Source of the DNA: Oleiagrimonas citrea
Lineage (GTDB): Bacteria; Pseudomonadota; Gammaproteobacteria; Xanthomonadales; Rhodanobacteraceae
Length of the DNA: 64,000 nucleotides
Direction: 5' to 3'
Assembly: GCF_012395255.1 (NCBI RefSeq)
Contig: NZ_JAAZQD010000004.1
Span: 186,001 to 250,000, forward strand
In this document: piece after piece, positions 29,886-38,744 of the stretch
Position numbering within the stretch: position 1 is the stretch's first letter
Layout of the letters: each line of letters begins with the position of its first letter
Position numbers and translations under genes: made by a program
The notes under the pieces: generated by a model
What the model saw: only the letters and a program-made list of their open reading frames with translations
What the model was told of the DNA's origin: nothing
Databases searched by the model: none

Positions 29886-30821
29886 TCAGTTCGCCGCACT
29901 TGCGGGCTTTACACCGTCGACAATTTTGAACGCGGTGCCGACGACCTTGGACAGATCGCCCATGTCCGATGGCACGATCATCACGTTGGACTCCTTGGCG
30001 ATGCCGCCCCACTGGCTGATGAAGTCCTGCGCCACCTGCATCTTCATGGCGTCCTGTGCGCCGGCCTGCTGCAGTCCGGCGCCGACGGTCGCCAGCGCGC
30101 GGGCAGTGGCTTCGGCCACGGTGGTCACGGCCTGGGCGTCGCCCTCGGCCTGCAGGATCTTGGCGCGTTTGGCGCCTTCGGCACGGTTGATCTGCTGTTG
30201 GCGTTCGCCCTCGGACACGTTCACCGCCTGCTGCTTTTCGCCCTCGGACTTGGCGATCAGCGCGCGTTTCTGGCGTTCGGCGGTGATCTGCAGTTCCATC
30301 GCGCGGATCACTTCCTGCGGCGGGTTGATGTCGCGGATTTCGTAGCGCAGCACTTTCACGCCCCAGTTGGTGGCGGCGCGGTCCAGCTCGCTGACGATCG
30401 ATTCGTTCAATTCGGTGCGCGAGGACAGCACTTCGTCGAGCTGCTTCTTGCCGACGTCCGAACGCATGATGGTCTGCGCCAGCTGCTCGACCGAGGACAT
30501 CGGGTCGGAAGTGCCGTAGGCGGCCGCCTTGGGGTCGGTGATCTGCAGATACAGCACGCCGTCGATGGAAATCTGCGTGTTGTCCTTGGTGATACAGACC
30601 TGCTTTTCGACGTCCATCGGCGTCTCGCGCAGATCGAACTTGTAGGCGACGTTGTCGACAATCGGAATAAGCAGATTGAGGCCGGGTTCCAGCACGCGAT
30701 GGAAACGGCCGAGACGTTCGACCACCCAGGCGTGCTGCTGCGGCACGATGCGCAGGCCGCGGCTGATCAGGGTAAGCGCGATCACCACCAGGACGATGGC
30801 GAAAACAAGACTCACGGACAT
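29886..30821 (-). CDS. SPFH/stomatin-like membrane protein (QmcA type)
   Basis: 311 aa. One N-terminal membrane helix (about 4-22), SPFH domain from about residue 22 (VPQQHAWVVERLGRFHRVLEPG), the DINPPQEV segment at its end, then an Ala/Glu-rich coiled coil (about 180-245). Such proteins form large membrane-microdomain cages and guard membrane proteases. The upstream NfeD-like gene is the classic partner. It ends in the terminator at 29834-29862. Confidence 0.94.
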   Translation of the reverse strand: MSVSLVFAIVLVVIALTLISRGLRIVPQQHAWVVERLGRFHRVLEPGLNLLIPIVDNVAYKFDLRETPMDVEKQVCITKDNTQISIDGVLYLQITDPKAAAYGTSDPMSSVEQLAQTIMRSDVGKKQLDEVLSSRTELNESIVSELDRAATNWGVKVLRYEIRDINPPQEVIRAMELQITAERQKRALIAKSEGEKQQAVNVSEGERQQQINRAEGAKRAKILQAEGDAQAVTTVAEATARALATVGAGLQQAGAQDAMKMQVAQDFISQWGGIAKESNVMIVPSDMGDLSKVVGTAFKIVDGVKPASAAN

Positions 30822-30863
30822 GGAGCTCTCCTTGTCAAAAAGAAATGGAAGGCCGCGCTGCGG

Positions 30864-31304
30864 TTATGCAGCGTCGGCGGCCAGGACCAGCACGTTGCCG
30901 TCGCGGGCGACGATGCGCAGGGTCTGGCCAGGATGCGGCGTGGCGGCGGATGCGTCCTGCATGCGCGCGTGCCAGGCAGTGCCGCGGTAGGACACGCGCA
31001 GGTGATCGTCGTTGATCGACGTGACCTGCACGGTACGTCCGACATCGTCATGAGTGACGTGCTCGGACGCATGATTGCGCAAGCGGCCGCGCATCCAGTG
31101 CGCCACGGGCATGCCCAGCACGGCGACCACCGCCGTGATGCCCAGGGTCATGGGCAGGCTTGCGCCGGCAAAGGCTGCGCCGGCGCCGACGAAGCAGGCG
31201 ACCGCCACGGCAATCAGATAGATGGTGAGTGTGTGCATTTCGGACACGGCGACGATCGCGCCGACCACCAGCAAGGCGGTGCCGAGCATCTGCGAAGCGT
31301 TCAT
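30864..31304 (-). CDS. NfeD-family membrane protein
   Basis: 146 aa, start preceded by a perfect GGAGG. Two or three membrane helices in residues 1-70, then a soluble OB-fold (about 85-145) with the GRTVQVTS...W segment of NfeD C-terminal domains. NfeD proteins bind stomatin-like SPFH proteins; the SPFH gene lies 42 nt downstream. This is the short form without the ClpP-class protease domain. Confidence 0.92.
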   Translation of the reverse strand: MNASQMLGTALLVVGAIVAVSEMHTLTIYLIAVAVACFVGAGAAFAGASLPMTLGITAVVAVLGMPVAHWMRGRLRNHASEHVTHDDVGRTVQVTSINDDHLRVSYRGTAWHARMQDASAATPHPGQTLRIVARDGNVLVLAADAA

Positions 31305-31464
31305 GGTTCCCCCTCCTTCGCACCGATTCTGCGGGCGCGTTCGAGGGTGCGCTGCTAGGGAATCAGGCAGGTGTGTATTTTACCGCAAATGGGGCGCCGT
31401 TGCCGGATTTTCGGGGGCGATTCCGGGCGGTTCCGTGGGGGTGCGCCGCGTGCCTGCGTAGGTC

Positions 31465-31505
31465 TTCGACACACGCTGTTCGAAGCGTGTGCAGCGTGTG
31501 TCGAA
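31465..31505. repeat. 14-bp inverted repeat with a competing internal hairpin
   Basis: TTCGACACACGCTG (31465-31478) is perfectly complementary to CAGCGTGTGTCGAA (31492-31505), loop 13 nt. Inside, CACACGC (31470-31476) can instead pair with GCGTGTG (31485-31491), so two mutually exclusive hairpins can form. It lies between nfeD and the aldo-keto reductase gene. No T-run follows; the function is unknown. Confidence 0.6.
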
Positions 31506-31572
31506 AGCGATGTCCGCGTGGCGGTGGTGCGCCGCGAGCGTGCATTGCGCGCACCCTTGCGGCAGTAGTGAT

Positions 31573-32454
31573 TCAGGGCACGGGGTGTCCGGTGCTGGCG
31601 GTCCAGATCGCGTACCAGTCTTCGGTGGAAAGGGGTACGTCGAGTGCCGCCACGGCATCGCGCAGACCGTCGATGCGGCCGCTTCCGGTGATCGGGTGCG
31701 GACGGGACGGATGGCGAAGCATCCACGCATAGGCCAGCGTCGCCAGCGACACGCCGAGCCGTTCGGCCATCGGCTGCATCACGTCGCGCACGCGCACGGC
31801 GGTCTCGTCCTCGCCGGTGAAAAGCCGACCGCCGCCGAGCGGCGACCAGATCATCGGCCGCAGCCCCAGCCGTTGCGCCTGGTCCAGCGTGCCGTCGTCC
31901 AGCGCATCGAGATGCAGCGGCGACAGTTCGATCTGGTTGGTGACCAGCGGGTGATGTGCCTGCAACAACTCGAACTGGCTTGTGGTGTGGTTGGACACGC
32001 CCCAGTGCGCGACCTTGCCTTCGTTCGTGAGCGCGGCGAAGGTCCCGGCCAGCATTTCGGCGTCCATCAGATAGTCCGGGCGATGGATCAGGACCAGGTC
32101 CAGTTGATCGACATGCAGCTTGCGCAGCGACGCTTCGACCTGCGCGCGCACATATGCAGGCGAAGTGTCGTAGTGCTGCACGGCCACACCGCGCTGTGTC
32201 GACTTCAGCCGGATGCCGCATTTGGTGACGATGCGCAGGTACGCGCGCAGCGAAGGCGATGCCTTCAGCGCTTCGCCGAACAGCGTCTCGACCGCGTGGT
32301 CGCCGTAGATATCGGCATGGTCGAACGTATGGATGCCCAGCTCTAACGCCTGCTCGATCCAGCGCACGCGCGCCGGCACATCCAGATTCCACTCGGCCAT
32401 GCGCCACATGCCGGCGACGATGGGGGAGAGCAGGGTTTTGTCCATGGTGTTCAT
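31573..32454 (-). CDS. Aldo/keto reductase, YdhF-like
   Basis: 293 aa from the ATG at 32454 (MNTMDKTLLS). TIM-barrel NADPH-dependent oxidoreductase with the catalytic Tyr in HADIYGDH, the Lys in VTKCGIR, the LVLIHRPD segment, the VSNH strand and the C-terminal cofactor loop PITGSGRIDGL. The physiological substrate is not evident. Upstream extension of the frame lacks a ribosome site. Confidence 0.92.
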   Translation of the reverse strand: MNTMDKTLLSPIVAGMWRMAEWNLDVPARVRWIEQALELGIHTFDHADIYGDHAVETLFGEALKASPSLRAYLRIVTKCGIRLKSTQRGVAVQHYDTSPAYVRAQVEASLRKLHVDQLDLVLIHRPDYLMDAEMLAGTFAALTNEGKVAHWGVSNHTTSQFELLQAHHPLVTNQIELSPLHLDALDDGTLDQAQRLGLRPMIWSPLGGGRLFTGEDETAVRVRDVMQPMAERLGVSLATLAYAWMLRHPSRPHPITGSGRIDGLRDAVAALDVPLSTEDWYAIWTASTGHPVP

Positions 32455-32527
32455 GCGCGTTCGCTGCGGGATCGGTCGCTCAGTGTCGCAATCGGTCGGA
32501 GCGCTCTCAAGCGTCCAGTGATGTCGT

Positions 32528-32947
32528 TTACGACGCCCAGCGCATCTTCGTGCCGACCCATTGCCAGCGACCGGCGACGAGCCGGAAGTACACGGTATAC
32601 CCATTGCCGGCCATCGGCCCCGCGTGGATGTCGAGATTCGCTTCCGCGCGATCTGCTTCGGTCCGATGAAAATGGGATGTGCTGATCAGCACGGCGTGCT
32701 CGCCGGTGAGGCGATAGGTCACGGGCACCGATGCTGCGGTGCAGGCCGAGGCGGGAACGGCGCCGGGTACGTTGCGCTGCACCCGTTTCAGCAAGGCGGG
32801 CGAGGGGTCGCGATCATCGACGCGGATGCACGTATACGCATACCCGCCGGGGAAGGTCGCGTGTTCGAGTGCTTCGAATGCGGCATGTGCCGGGAATGTC
32901 CGCGATGGCGTGCCGCTGGCAGCGAGCATTCCGCCAAGCAGCAACAT
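32528..32947 (-). CDS. Small exported protein of unknown function
   Basis: 139 aa from the ATG at 32947 (MLLLGGMLAASG), or two residues longer from a GTG. The N-terminus is a weak signal-peptide-like stretch; the mature part is beta-rich and contains two Cys (in YTCIRV and SACTAA) that could form a disulphide. No family recognised. It follows the DUF1304 gene by 12 nt and may be co-transcribed. Confidence 0.55.
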   Translation of the reverse strand: MLLLGGMLAASGTPSRTFPAHAAFEALEHATFPGGYAYTCIRVDDRDPSPALLKRVQRNVPGAVPASACTAASVPVTYRLTGEHAVLISTSHFHRTEADRAEANLDIHAGPMAGNGYTVYFRLVAGRWQWVGTKMRWAS

Positions 32948-32959
32948 GTGCACGAACGT

Positions 32960-33316
32960 TCAGGCCATCCACATCAGGAACAGCGCCACCGCGGCCGGCA
33001 GCGCCTGGACCACGATAATGCGGCGATTGGCAGTGAAGCCGCCGAACAGTCCGGCGAGGACCACGCAGGCCAGAAAGAACGTCTTGATCGCCAGCCCATG
33101 CGCGTTGTCGACCAGTCCCCAGATCAGTCCTGCGGCGAGAAAGCCATTGTACAGCCCCTGGTTGGCGGCGAGCACGCGGGTCGCTTGCGCCTGCTCGTGG
33201 CGCAAGCCGAATACGCGGCGACCGACCGGTGTAGTCCACAGGAACATTTCGAGAATCAGAAAGCCCCCGTGCAGCACGGCGATCAGACTCACCAGGATGT
33301 CGGCGCTTGTGGACAT
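32960..33316 (-). CDS. DUF1304 membrane protein
   Basis: 118 aa, four membrane helices (about 6-26, 48-70, 74-92, 97-117). The segments HGGFLILEMFLW, NQGLYNGFLAAGL and FGGFTANRRI are typical of the DUF1304 family of small inner-membrane proteins. Function unknown. An ATG five codons upstream is possible. Confidence 0.88.
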   Translation of the reverse strand: MSTSADILVSLIAVLHGGFLILEMFLWTTPVGRRVFGLRHEQAQATRVLAANQGLYNGFLAAGLIWGLVDNAHGLAIKTFFLACVVLAGLFGGFTANRRIIVVQALPAAVALFLMWMA

Positions 33317-33383
33317 GCGTTGATCCCTCATGCGTGGTGAACGCGAATGACGGCATCATGCCATTCGCGTTCGGGTGGCGCTT

Positions 33384-35594
33384 TCATTCGTCGCTGCGCA
33401 ACAGCGAACCGAAAGTCAGATAGAGCGCGCGGTGACCGCCCTGGGCCTGTCCGTAGCCGAGGAAGATGGGCCCCAGGTAGGTATCGATGCCGAGGAACAG
33501 GCTTCCCGCGAAAATCGGGTCGCGACCGATCTGGCTGCGTTTGTCCCAATCGCCGCCCGCTTCCAGGCTTCCGCCCAGATAGACCGGGACGCTGAACAGG
33601 TGCTGCGCGTTGGTCAGTCGGCGATAGTAGACCGCGCGCGCCAGAGCCGTCTGTCGTGCATAGATCTGGTTGTCCGCATAACCGGAAAGGTGGGTCAGGC
33701 CGCCGAGAGCGCCGTAGTCGATGAAGCGGATGTCACGAGGGGACCCGCTGGCCGAATGGGCGCTTGCGCCCAGCAGCAAATGGTTGGCGCCGGACGACAG
33801 GGCTGTATCCCAGCGCAGGCGACTGATGCGCTGGGTATCCGGGGAACCCAGCTGACGCAGAAGGATTTCCTGGGACAGGTCCAGGCGTGTGCCGCGGGAA
33901 GGGAAGGCGGAGCTGTCCAGGGAATCATGCGACACGCGCAGCAGCACGCCGCCGAAGTCCGAGGAGAAGTTGGGAAAGACGGGCAGTCCTACGCGCAGGC
34001 GCGTACTGTCGTGGCCGCGTTCCAGGGCGGCGGAAAGCTGCCACATCGCGTTGGGTGTCCAGCCCAGTTCCAGTGCGGCGCGGCTGCGGTGCTGGCGGTA
34101 TTCGGCGTAATTGATCGAGCCGCCGCCTTGCAGCGGGACATCGTAGGCCCTGTATTGCAGATAGGGTGCAACGTAGAAACGCCCGCGTTTGCCGAATGGC
34201 TGCAGGAATTCGCTGAACAGTTCAGTCACTTCGCCCAGCTGCACGCGGTTGCGCAGTTGGCCGCCATGGTCGTTGAGACCGGTCAGGTTGGCTTCGGTGA
34301 ACAATCGGTAGCTGTTTCGTCCGGCGAAGTTGTCGGAAAGGCGCATGCCGAAGCGCAGGTAGTTCGGTCCCCAGTCCTTGTCGACCGGCTCCACTTTCAG
34401 TCCGGTCTTGCCGTCCCGTTCTTCCAGGTCGTAGGCGATGCGCTGGTAGGTGCCGTAGCCGTAGGCGCGGCCGATGGCCTTGTCCAGCCGGCGCGGGTCG
34501 AAACGCCGGCCGACTTCGTCGGAGAGGCGTTGCTCGATGTAACCCGATGTGCGGCTGCCATCGTGAAGCACATCCAGGAATGCGATCAGCGGCGGATCGA
34601 AGGGCGCTGGATGATGCGCTGCGGCGAAGCGGGCATAGGTGGCCACATCCACCGCGTCCCGTTGCAAGGACGAAGCGCTCTTCTGTGCGGCCTGTTCGCC
34701 GAGTTCGATGGCCTGCGACGCCCGGTCGAAACTGGCGCTGGTCAAGTCGCCCAGCGCCGGCGTGATCAGGATGTCGTCGGGACCGAGCGTGGCCAGTTGC
34801 TTGTCGGTCTCGCGTTTCATCATCACGGTCAGCATCTGATTGGCGATGTGGAAGGGCGAATTCAGTTCCTTCTCGGCGGCAAGCGGCTGGCTGACGTCGA
34901 CCACGATCATTCGCTGCGCGCCCATCTCGCGGGCCAGGTCGATGGGCACGTTGTCGACCATGCCACCGTCGACCATCAGGTGGCCGCGATAGCGGATGGG
35001 CGCAAAGGCGCCCGGCACGGACATGCTGGCGCGGATGGCCAGGGCCAGATCGCCTTTCGAAAAGACCACTTTGCGGCCTGTTCCGATTTCGGTGGCGACG
35101 GCGCGGAAAGGGATGGGAAGGTGGTCGAAGTCGGGTATCTGGTGTGTCGACAGCAGCAGCCGACGCAGCAGCAGTTGCATCTTCTGGCCCTGAATGACGC
35201 CGCGGGGCAGGGCGATGCGACCGTCGTGCAGGCCCAGTTCGATGCCGCCCAGGAAGCGCAGCTCGTCGCGCTTGCGGCGCATCGGGAGGTCCTCGCGGGG
35301 TGGGTCGTCGCGGAACATGTCCTTCCAGTCGATGCGCTGGAGGATGTCCTGAATCTGATCGGCCGAATAGCCGGCCGCGTACAGGCCGCCGACGATGGCC
35401 CCCATTGATGTGCCGGCGATGCAGTCGATGGGCACGTGCTCGCGTTCGAGCACCTTGAGTACGCCGATGTGCGCTGCTCCGCGGGCGCCGCCGCCGCCCA
35501 GCACCAGACAGGTCTTCGGACGTTGCGCATGCGCGCTGGCAGCCAGCCCGAAAAGCATGGCGGCGGCGATCCAGGCTCGGGTCCGGTGAAGCAT
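33384..35594 (-). CDS. Patatin-like phospholipase autotransporter (type Vd, PlpD-like)
   Basis: 736 aa from the ATG at 35594, with GAGGGGAG upstream. Signal peptide (1-24), patatin domain (about 27-225) with oxyanion GGGGARG (33-39), nucleophile GTSMG (Ser63) and dyad Asp in DGG (209-211), a POTRA-like linker (about 320-400), and a C-terminal 16-strand-type beta-barrel (about 410-736) of the bacterial surface-antigen/Omp85 kind. This order and length match PlpD of Pseudomonas, in which the barrel exports the lipase. Expected role: surface or secreted phospholipase A1. Confidence 0.93.
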   Translation of the reverse strand: MLHRTRAWIAAAMLFGLAASAHAQRPKTCLVLGGGGARGAAHIGVLKVLEREHVPIDCIAGTSMGAIVGGLYAAGYSADQIQDILQRIDWKDMFRDDPPREDLPMRRKRDELRFLGGIELGLHDGRIALPRGVIQGQKMQLLLRRLLLSTHQIPDFDHLPIPFRAVATEIGTGRKVVFSKGDLALAIRASMSVPGAFAPIRYRGHLMVDGGMVDNVPIDLAREMGAQRMIVVDVSQPLAAEKELNSPFHIANQMLTVMMKRETDKQLATLGPDDILITPALGDLTSASFDRASQAIELGEQAAQKSASSLQRDAVDVATYARFAAAHHPAPFDPPLIAFLDVLHDGSRTSGYIEQRLSDEVGRRFDPRRLDKAIGRAYGYGTYQRIAYDLEERDGKTGLKVEPVDKDWGPNYLRFGMRLSDNFAGRNSYRLFTEANLTGLNDHGGQLRNRVQLGEVTELFSEFLQPFGKRGRFYVAPYLQYRAYDVPLQGGGSINYAEYRQHRSRAALELGWTPNAMWQLSAALERGHDSTRLRVGLPVFPNFSSDFGGVLLRVSHDSLDSSAFPSRGTRLDLSQEILLRQLGSPDTQRISRLRWDTALSSGANHLLLGASAHSASGSPRDIRFIDYGALGGLTHLSGYADNQIYARQTALARAVYYRRLTNAQHLFSVPVYLGGSLEAGGDWDKRSQIGRDPIFAGSLFLGIDTYLGPIFLGYGQAQGGHRALYLTFGSLLRSDE

Positions 35595-35836
35595 GTCCAC
35601 TCCCCTCGCGCCCTGCCGGTCGGCCTGTGCCGGCTTCGTGCGGGCTTGTTGCAAGCCTATCGGAGAGTGGACGCTCGGGCATCCCGCACCGTGAGGGGCG
35701 TGGCCTGTGCTCGTGGCGGCAGGCGCAATGGCCTGCACGCGGCATGTCGTGTAGGCCGAGTCGGTGTGGGTCGGTGTGGGTTTGTCTGTCTCGGACAAGC
35801 GGCGATTTCGTCGGAATGATCGCAGCAGGCCGGGAC

Positions 35837-36595
35837 TCAGGCGGCGCGGGTTTCGTTCTGCTCGGCGTCGGTGCGTTTCAGCGATTTGTGCGATTCCTCG
35901 TCGCTGCCCTGCTTCCAGTAGCTGGAGATGTACACCTGCTTCCGCGTCATGCCGCGGATGTCACGGAAGTGCGTGCGCAGCGCGAGCATGCTGGTGAATT
36001 CGCAGGCTGCCCAGATGTTGACCTCACCTTGTGGCCACGGGAGCGCTTCGACTGCGTCCAGAAGCGGTGTCGTGTACCCGGGGCGCGGATTGAGGACCCA
36101 TTGCAGCTCGAATCCGGTGGGAGCGGACAGCGTCTGGATATCGGCTTCGTCCGGCACTTCGATGATCGCGCGGCCGTGAGCGTCCGGAGGCAGTTGTTCG
36201 AGGTTCACGCTGAGCGCAGGCAGGGCGGTCATGTCGCCGACCATTAATATCCAGTCGGCTTTGGGATCGACCTGTTTCTTGGGACCGGGGCCGGCAATTT
36301 CGATGGCGTCGCCGGGAGCGCAGCTCAGTGCCCAGCCGGAAGCCGGGCCGCCGCCATCCTCGCCGTGCAGCGCGAAGTCGATGTCGATGGCGTCGTCGCG
36401 CTGCGCGCGCACGGTGTAGGTGCGCAGAAGCGGACGATCCTGGCCAGGAACCGGGAGAAGCAGTTTGACGTAGGCACTGGCCTGATCGTCGGGAAAGCGT
36501 TGCATGCCTTCGCCGCCCAGGGTCACGCGCAGCATGCGTGGAGTGACGGCATGTTTGCCGAGAACGGTGAAGCGGTAGGGGGCGGGACGATTCAT
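35837..36595 (-). CDS. Siderophore-interacting protein (ferric-siderophore reductase, SIP family)
   Basis: 252 aa. FAD-binding domain with RTYTVR near residue 63, followed by DFALHGEDGGGPASGW-type segment, and a NAD(P)H-binding SIP domain (WILMVGDMTALPAL; WAACEFTSM). These enzymes release iron from siderophores in the cytoplasm (ViuB/YqjH family). The MarR-type gene ends 2 nt upstream, so the two form an operon. Confidence 0.93.
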   Translation of the reverse strand: MNRPAPYRFTVLGKHAVTPRMLRVTLGGEGMQRFPDDQASAYVKLLLPVPGQDRPLLRTYTVRAQRDDAIDIDFALHGEDGGGPASGWALSCAPGDAIEIAGPGPKKQVDPKADWILMVGDMTALPALSVNLEQLPPDAHGRAIIEVPDEADIQTLSAPTGFELQWVLNPRPGYTTPLLDAVEALPWPQGEVNIWAACEFTSMLALRTHFRDIRGMTRKQVYISSYWKQGSDEESHKSLKRTDAEQNETRAA

Positions 36596-36597
36596 GT

Positions 36598-37032
36598 TCA
36601 GGACTCCGTGGTGTCCAGGTTGGCCGCCATGGTTTCGGCCATGCGCACGAATGTCGCGACGGACGTCGGCGGTAGGCCGCGCACCATGCGGGTGCCGGCT
36701 TCGCGTTCGGCCTCGGCAACGCGTGCGCGCAGGCGTTTGCCGGAAGCGGTCGGCGCGAGGAGTTGGCGGCGGCCGTCGTCAGGGTCGGGGCGGCGCGTGA
36801 TCAGTCCGGCCGCCTGCAGGTCGTGCACGACACGGGTGATCTGCGACTTGTCGCGATGCATGCGTTCGGCGATGGCCTGCGCGGTACATTTCGGCAGGCC
36901 GCAGATCGCCTTCAATGTGCGTACGTGCGAAGAGGGCAGGTCGATGCCGGCAGCGCGATAAGCCTCGCGCATGGCGCGCTTGTAGGCGTGCAACAGACGA
37001 TGCAGGGCATCACCGGGGGGCGTGGAGGACAT
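36598..37032 (-). CDS. MarR-family transcriptional regulator
   Basis: 144 aa. Winged helix-turn-helix with the recognition segment MHRDKSQITRVVHDLQAAGLI and the wing RRPDPDDGRRQLL. It lies directly upstream of the siderophore-interacting gene and is preceded by two matching palindromes (37044-37058 and 37077-37091), so autoregulation is likely. The effector is unknown; iron, a siderophore or a phenolic compound would fit the partner gene. Confidence 0.92.
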   Translation of the reverse strand: MSSTPPGDALHRLLHAYKRAMREAYRAAGIDLPSSHVRTLKAICGLPKCTAQAIAERMHRDKSQITRVVHDLQAAGLITRRPDPDDGRRQLLAPTASGKRLRARVAEAEREAGTRMVRGLPPTSVATFVRMAETMAANLDTTES

Positions 37033-37043
37033 GGCGGGATAAA

Positions 37044-37091
37044 GTTGACAATATCAACCATATTCTTGCCGTCATGGTTGACTTTGTCAAC
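37044..37091. promoter_or_regulatory. Paired operators for the MarR regulator
   Basis: Two 15-bp inverted repeats of form GTTGAC-N3-RTCAAC: GTTGACAATATCAAC (37044-37058) and GTTGACTTTGTCAAC (37077-37091). Their centres are 33 bp apart, about three helical turns, so two dimers could sit on one DNA face. The first is 12 bp from the marR start. Confidence 0.75.
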
Positions 37092-37120
37092 TAACTTCGG
37101 GGCATTTCCAATGCAATACC

Positions 37121-37762
37121 TCAGTGGCAGAACAACTGATACCAGTGCCGGCAGCGGAAGCGCACCGCGCAGCGCTTGAGCTGCGCGCCGTACTGGCGGG
37201 AGCGGTAGGCTACGCCGTTGGCCGTGCGAAGCAGCGAGCGATTGCGCTTCCAGTGTCCGCTACGGTAGCCGCCGATACCCTCGTGGTAGGCGAGGTACAG
37301 GTGCTTGGCGTCCCATTTGGAAATGCCCAGCGCGCGATGGATACGGTCGGTGTACCAGCCGATGAAGTCCAGCGCGTCCTTCATGTCCGTTCGACTCTTG
37401 AACAGGCCGCCGTTGGCTTTCTTGTAGTCCTCCCATGCCGGGTCCTGGATCTGTGCGTAGCCGTAGGCGCTGGATTTGCGCGGCAGGGGAATGAACAGGA
37501 ACCAGGGGCGGTCGGGCCGCGCGCGCTTGCGAAAGCTCGACTCGCGATTGATGAAGGCCATCAGCACATGGATCGGGGTGCCCCAGCGCTTCTGCGCGTC
37601 GTGAGCCGCGTCGTACCAGTCCGGATGCTGGTCGAACACCTTGCACAAATTGTCGGTGTGCCGGGGCGGGTTCGAGGCACAGCCGGCGAGCAGGATCAGG
37701 CAGAGCGCGGTGAGTGCGCACGAGACGATGCGGTATGCGCGAACGGTCCTTGTAGCAGTCAT
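37121..37762 (-). CDS. Lytic transglycosylase SLT-domain lipoprotein
   Basis: 213 aa from the ATG at 37762. Lipoprotein signal peptide with lipobox LLAGC (Cys near residue 27). The SLT-type lysozyme fold has the catalytic Glu in NRESSF, the KSSAYGYAQI segment and YLAYHEGIGGY. It probably cuts murein strands from the periplasmic face of a membrane. Family members associate with cell-wall remodelling or secretion machines; no such machine is encoded nearby. Confidence 0.9.
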   Translation of the reverse strand: MTATRTVRAYRIVSCALTALCLILLAGCASNPPRHTDNLCKVFDQHPDWYDAAHDAQKRWGTPIHVLMAFINRESSFRKRARPDRPWFLFIPLPRKSSAYGYAQIQDPAWEDYKKANGGLFKSRTDMKDALDFIGWYTDRIHRALGISKWDAKHLYLAYHEGIGGYRSGHWKRNRSLLRTANGVAYRSRQYGAQLKRCAVRFRCRHWYQLFCH

Positions 37763-38274
37763 GCGCCCTAGGGTAGCAGTGACGCTGAGCGATAAAGCAG
37801 AAAGCCAGCGTGTGAACACTGGCTTTCTGTGGGCGGGCTTACCCTTTCACGGATCGGGTCCCCCAACCTTCACCGTGTCGTGCCTAGGTCGAACCCCACT
37901 TGCCGATACGCGCCGGCCGTCCAAGCGCGAAACGCGATGCCGCATGTGGAGCACGAATAGCTTCCGTGATTCATGTCCCAATGTCTGTAGGGGAAAGCTG
38001 ATCCATGATGTGGTCGTCCACCCGCGCAGGAGAGGTGGCACATGAAGTGCCGTCGAGCAGGCGATGCATAGGTTATGTCCGGTGCGACCCGCCGTGTCGG
38101 GATGGAGGTGGTCGGGATCGCTACGGTGTTCGCGCTGCTCGACGAAGTGCCAATGCGGTATTGAAAGCGGGTGATAGGCGGTGAGCAGGGTCACAAGAGG
38201 TCCGTGTTCTCGCCCATTCCTTTGGAATATCCGCCTACCATGACCCATGGCCTTGACGGAGTAGGTTGCGCAAA
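37763..38274. other. Intergenic region with a stem-loop and a doubtful Cys-pair ORF
   Basis: 512 bp without a convincing gene. At 37798-37829 an 11-bp perfect stem, CAGAAAGCCAG with its complement, encloses a 10-nt loop just upstream of the transglycosylase gene. On the minus strand 38043-37870 encodes 57 residues with C-x3-C and C-x2-C pairs (CHLSC and CSTC), which might be a tiny zinc-binding protein or a remnant, but it has no good ribosome site. Confidence 0.4.
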
Positions 38275-38297
38275 GTGTACTATGTATCGTAGTACAC
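38253..38297 (+). promoter_or_regulatory. Promoter and operator of the GntR/ABC operon
   Basis: TTGACG (38253-38258) and TACTAT (38278-38283) form a promoter with a 19-bp spacer. A perfect inverted repeat with 8-bp arms, GTGTACTA (38275-38282) and TAGTACAC (38290-38297), covers the -10 box. It ends 16 bp before the gntR start, the position expected for autorepression by a YtrA-type regulator. Confidence 0.75.
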
Positions 38298-38313
38298 CAT
38301 ACGGAGAGCGGAC

Positions 38314-38721
38314 ATGCCGCGCACCCAAGTCCTGGCCATACAAGTCGCGACCGGCGATTCGCGCCCGCTGAGCAAGCAGATCGTCGATGCCGTGCGCATG
38401 AAGATCGCCACCGGCGAACTCGAGTCGGGCGGCAAACTGCCCAGCGTGCGCGGTCTTGCCCAGCAGTTGGGTATCAACCCGAACACCGTGGCCAAGGCCT
38501 ATGCCGAACTCGGCAGCGAGGGCTGGGTGGAGTCGCGGCAGGGATTGGGCTTGTTCGTGGCACCGCCGCGTCAGCGCTTGAGCGACGACGAGCGCGAACG
38601 CCGTCTGGACGACGCCATTCGCCACTTCGTGCATGAAGTGGTGGCGCTGGATTACCCGCCGCAGCAGGCCTTGCAGCGTCTGGATGAAGCGCTGCGTGTC
38701 CTGATACGCAAGACCGCCTGA
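38314..38721 (+). CDS. GntR-family regulator, YtrA subfamily
   Basis: 135 aa, start preceded by GGAGAG. GntR winged helix-turn-helix with LPSVRGLAQQLGINPNTVAKAYAEL and a short C-terminal helix pair in place of a large ligand domain, as in YtrA. YtrA-type regulators repress adjacent ABC transporter genes and respond to cell-envelope-active antibiotics. First gene of a four-gene operon. Confidence 0.93.
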   Translation: MPRTQVLAIQVATGDSRPLSKQIVDAVRMKIATGELESGGKLPSVRGLAQQLGINPNTVAKAYAELGSEGWVESRQGLGLFVAPPRQRLSDDERERRLDDAIRHFVHEVVALDYPPQQALQRLDEALRVLIRKTA

Positions 38722-38744
38722 GGGATTTCACAAGGAATTTTCCG

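Noticed and set aside
33375-35408. 677-codon plus-strand frame opposite the patatin gene
   Set aside because: Antisense to a gene with complete catalytic motifs and correct domain order.
37847-38248. 133-codon minus-strand frame between the transglycosylase and gntR
   Set aside because: No ribosome site and composition unlike a folded protein; another frame in the same place looks slightly better.
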